Positions 15,001-15,783 of a DNA stretch of 15,783 bases are shown here, piece after piece. This stretch comes from Prevotella sp. UBA2725 (GTDB lineage Bacteria; Bacteroidota; Bacteroidia; Bacteroidales; Bacteroidaceae), in the NCBI GenBank assembly GCA_002353825.1, contig DEKJ01000001.1, positions 1 through 15,783 on the forward strand, written 5' to 3'. Every line of letters begins with the position of its first letter. Position 1 is the first letter of the stretch. The notes below the pieces were generated by a model that saw only the letters and a list, made by a program, of their open reading frames with translations, made no database searches and was not told the DNA's origin. Both the position numbers and the translations under genes were made by a program.

Positions 15001-15666
15001 GTGGCTGCACATAAGATCGTGCTCCCCAAGGGCGTGAGCTATCGCTTCGCAGGAAGCTACGAACAACAGGAGCATGCCGCCAAGCGTCTGAGCATCGTCA
15101 TCCCGATAGCGTTGCTGCTCATTCTGCTCATCCTCTATTTCCAGTTCAAGAGCGTCACGGCATCGCTCATCCATTTCTCGGGTGTCTTCGTCGCCTTCGC
15201 CGGTGGCTTTATCCTCATGTGGCTCTATGGCCAGCCGTGGTTCCTCAACTTCTCTATCGCAGGCATCAACCTCCGCGACATGTTCGGCATGGGACAGATC
15301 AACCTCTCCGTCGCCGTGTGGGTGGGCTTCATCGCCCTCTTCGGTGTAGCAACCGACGACGGCGTGCTCATGGGTACTTATATCCATCAGACATTCCAGA
15401 AACGCCATCCGCAGACGAAAGAAGGTATCCGTGAGGCGGTCGTCGAAGCCGGCAAGAAACGTGTGCGTGCCGCTTGTATGACAACGGCAACGACGCTCAT
15501 CGCCCTGCTCCCTGTGCTCTCGTCCACGGGTAAAGGCTCCGACATCATGGTGCCAATGAGTATCCCGACCTTCGGTGGTATGCTTATCCAGACCATGACG
15601 ATGTTCGTCGTACCCGTGCTCCAATGCTGGTGGAGAGAGGGAGCCTTAAAGCACTCACAACGGTAA
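12004..15666 (+). CDS. cusA: CusA/CzcA-type heavy-metal efflux RND pump subunit
   Basis: This is the inner-membrane proton-driven pump of a tripartite metal exporter. The TM4 signature GIAIAIGVMVDVGVVFMEN (422-440, with Asp432) follows the CusA-like Cu/Ag subgroup rather than the divalent-cation CzcA type. SEFMPTLDEG (654-663), FMLMP (665-669) and QVMLSTG (818-824) align with the CusA regions holding the methionine ligands near M573 and M672. A third Met, probably M730 in RPEYM, is less certain. TM10 carries Asp1118-Asp1119 where CusA has an acidic residue. At 1220 residues it is ~170 longer than E. coli CusA. Two extra hydrophobic segments lie at ~568-586 and ~597-620 between TM6 and TM7. 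About 50 periplasmic residues are added at ~731-785, and ~20 at ~1077-1100. It follows the HYC_CC_PP gene by 40 nt. No adaptor or outer-membrane factor gene lies upstream. Metal specificity is inferred. Confidence 0.93.
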   Translation: MVNKIIGYFLRNRIISLFVLLAVILGGLATMPFDWGTDGIIPRDPVAVDAIPDIGDNQQIVSTDWMGHSPMDIQEQITYPLTTALLGIPGVKTIRSSSMFGMSFIYIIFNDNVEFYWSRSRILEKLNSLPAGLLPDGVRPTLGPDATALGQIYWYTLEGRDPKTGKPTGGWDPQELRTIQDYYVRYSLSSAEGVSEVASVGGFVKEYQVDLDPDAMRSYGLNLIQIMKAVKNSNIDVGAGTMEVNQAEYLIRGLGYVKKLSDLENAPITSSNGVPVRIKDVAKVSFGPADRRGGLDKEGQEAVGGVVVARNGSNPMQVINNVKDKIKEMQSGLPEKVLPDGTHSKVTVVPFYDRTQLIKETIGTLESSLTHEVLICIIVVLILVLNLRASVVIATMLPLAVLCTFIVMKLCGVEANIVALSGIAIAIGVMVDVGVVFMENVVRHVQSDDRDPVTGEVIWPRGKALEDTILSAVSEVSSAVMTGMATTVISFLPVFAMQAQEGKMFHPLAFTKTFALLSALILGLVILPTLAYWIFSLRMPQKWALHLFHGKPAPKTVKIGRWQIKTNYLTVAVIVLFATYILTGHWMPLGPKNGMVLNMFFVLAIIGVVLALLWLMVIYYERILRWCLDNRFKFMLIPLLTLVAGAMIWKHTGSEFMPTLDEGTFMLMPTSMPHSGVEENLNLCRQLDMRVSAIPEVESAVGKWGRAESALDPAPIQMYEVTVNYRPEYMLDDDGQRARFKTDIHGRFILKGGKTYDPSKEFRIIPSDSLIPSSHGEYLRQWRDNIRTEDDIWNEIEKASNLPGLTGSPKLQPIATRQVMLSTGMKAAMGLKVYGPDLESIEKAGLQMEKALKDLPQINRSSVYYDRAEGAPYIEITPDREKLGRYGIQLGDVQSVIETAIGGMDEGTTVEGRERFPIRVRYARELRDNPDALSSILVPAADGSQIPLGQVASIKFTPGASMISSENTFLVGYITFDKSDSKAAEVDVVNAAKKHIDDLVAAHKIVLPKGVSYRFAGSYEQQEHAAKRLSIVIPIALLLILLILYFQFKSVTASLIHFSGVFVAFAGGFILMWLYGQPWFLNFSIAGINLRDMFGMGQINLSVAVWVGFIALFGVATDDGVLMGTYIHQTFQKRHPQTKEGIREAVVEAGKKRVRAACMTTATTLIALLPVLSSTGKGSDIMVPMSIPTFGGMLIQTMTMFVVPVLQCWWREGALKHSQR

Positions 15667-15672
15667 ACCGTA

Positions 15673-15695
15673 AGGGCGGCCCTTGTGGCCGTCCT
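15673..15695. repeat. GGCCG-type hairpin after cusA
   Basis: AGGGCGGCC (15673-15681) and GGCCGTCCT (15687-15695) form a 9-bp stem with one G-T pair and a 5-nt loop, 7 nt after the stop. There is no T-run directly after it. It resembles the dispersed GTGGCCG hairpins and could define or stabilise the cusA 3' end without fully ending transcription. Confidence 0.5.
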
Positions 15696-15740
15696 AAGAA
15701 GCTAAAGTTATTATTTTATAACAGGAATAATTCTTTTAAT

Positions 15741-15783
15741 ATGATATCAAACAAACAAACATATCTCAGGCTGCACATCTTGC
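15741..15783 (+). CDS. Start of a further plus-strand gene, cut by the window end
   Basis: ATG at 15741 opens a frame of 14 codons (MISNKQTYLRLHIL) with no stop before the edge. A Lys/Arg-bearing start leading into hydrophobic residues could be the beginning of a signal peptide. An operon partner such as an outer-membrane channel or adaptor would be expected here, but 14 residues cannot identify it. Confidence 0.4.
   Translation, partial: MISNKQTYLRLHIL

Noticed and set aside
14884..15624. Minus-strand 246-codon open frame within the cusA-like gene
   Set aside because: Antisense shadow, extremely rich in His, Asp and Glu, as expected from complementing codons of membrane helices.
15673..15695. 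Canonical terminator of the cusA operon
   Set aside because: The stem is only 9 bp with a G-T pair and lacks a following T-run, and another frame opens at 15741.

Overview
The window looks like a chromosomal segment of a Bacteroidota bacterium, most likely order Bacteroidales and probably a Prevotellaceae member. The evidence is the set of protein families (a BT4734/VirE_N plus DUF3987 protein, a HYC_CC_PP protein, a carboxypeptidase-like-domain outer membrane beta-barrel protein) and several good matches to the Bacteroidota -7 promoter element TAnnTTTG. Genus-level placement is inference; no rRNA or other marker is present.

Layout. (1) Positions 1-4075 are accessory in character. They hold a small unrecognised gene (31-444) and a large primase/helicase-like gene (996-3470). 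Around the large gene, and inside it, are several families of palindromic repeats. Two related nested-palindrome elements flank it at 482-740 and 3682-3975; the second has 35-bp perfect inverted arms. The large gene carries in-frame repeat-derived inserts at about 1306-1360 and 1685-1820, and has a palindromic operator-like cluster in front of its promoter. (2) Positions 4076-7530 form a conserved housekeeping block on the minus strand, in transcription order aroB, rsmA, frr, rsgA. The aroB-rsmA and frr-rsgA pairs are tightly packed, and frr appears to have its own promoter. (3) Positions 7772-10738 encode a 988-residue outer membrane barrel protein with a Gly/Pro/Arg-rich tail, followed by a strong bidirectional terminator that also faces the convergent gene. 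(4) Positions 10965-15783 form a heavy-metal (probably copper/silver) locus. A secreted HMA-domain protein lies on the minus strand, divergent from a plus-strand operon of a HYC_CC_PP protein and a CusA-type RND pump, with the start of a further reading frame at the right edge.

How the genes fit together. The metal locus reads as one functional unit: a periplasmic CxxC metal-binding protein, a small exported Cys/His-rich protein and an inner-membrane RND pump, arranged around a compact divergent promoter. The HMA leader contains four tandem 15-bp repeats. The pump's adaptor and outer-membrane channel are not seen upstream and may lie beyond the right edge. The housekeeping block covers aromatic amino-acid synthesis (aroB) and ribosome maturation or recycling (rsmA, frr, rsgA).

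The least explained parts are the repeat system around and inside the primase-like gene, the tandem repeats in the HMA leader, and the extra segments in the CusA-like pump. No rRNA, tRNA, CRISPR array, integrase or transposase was seen.
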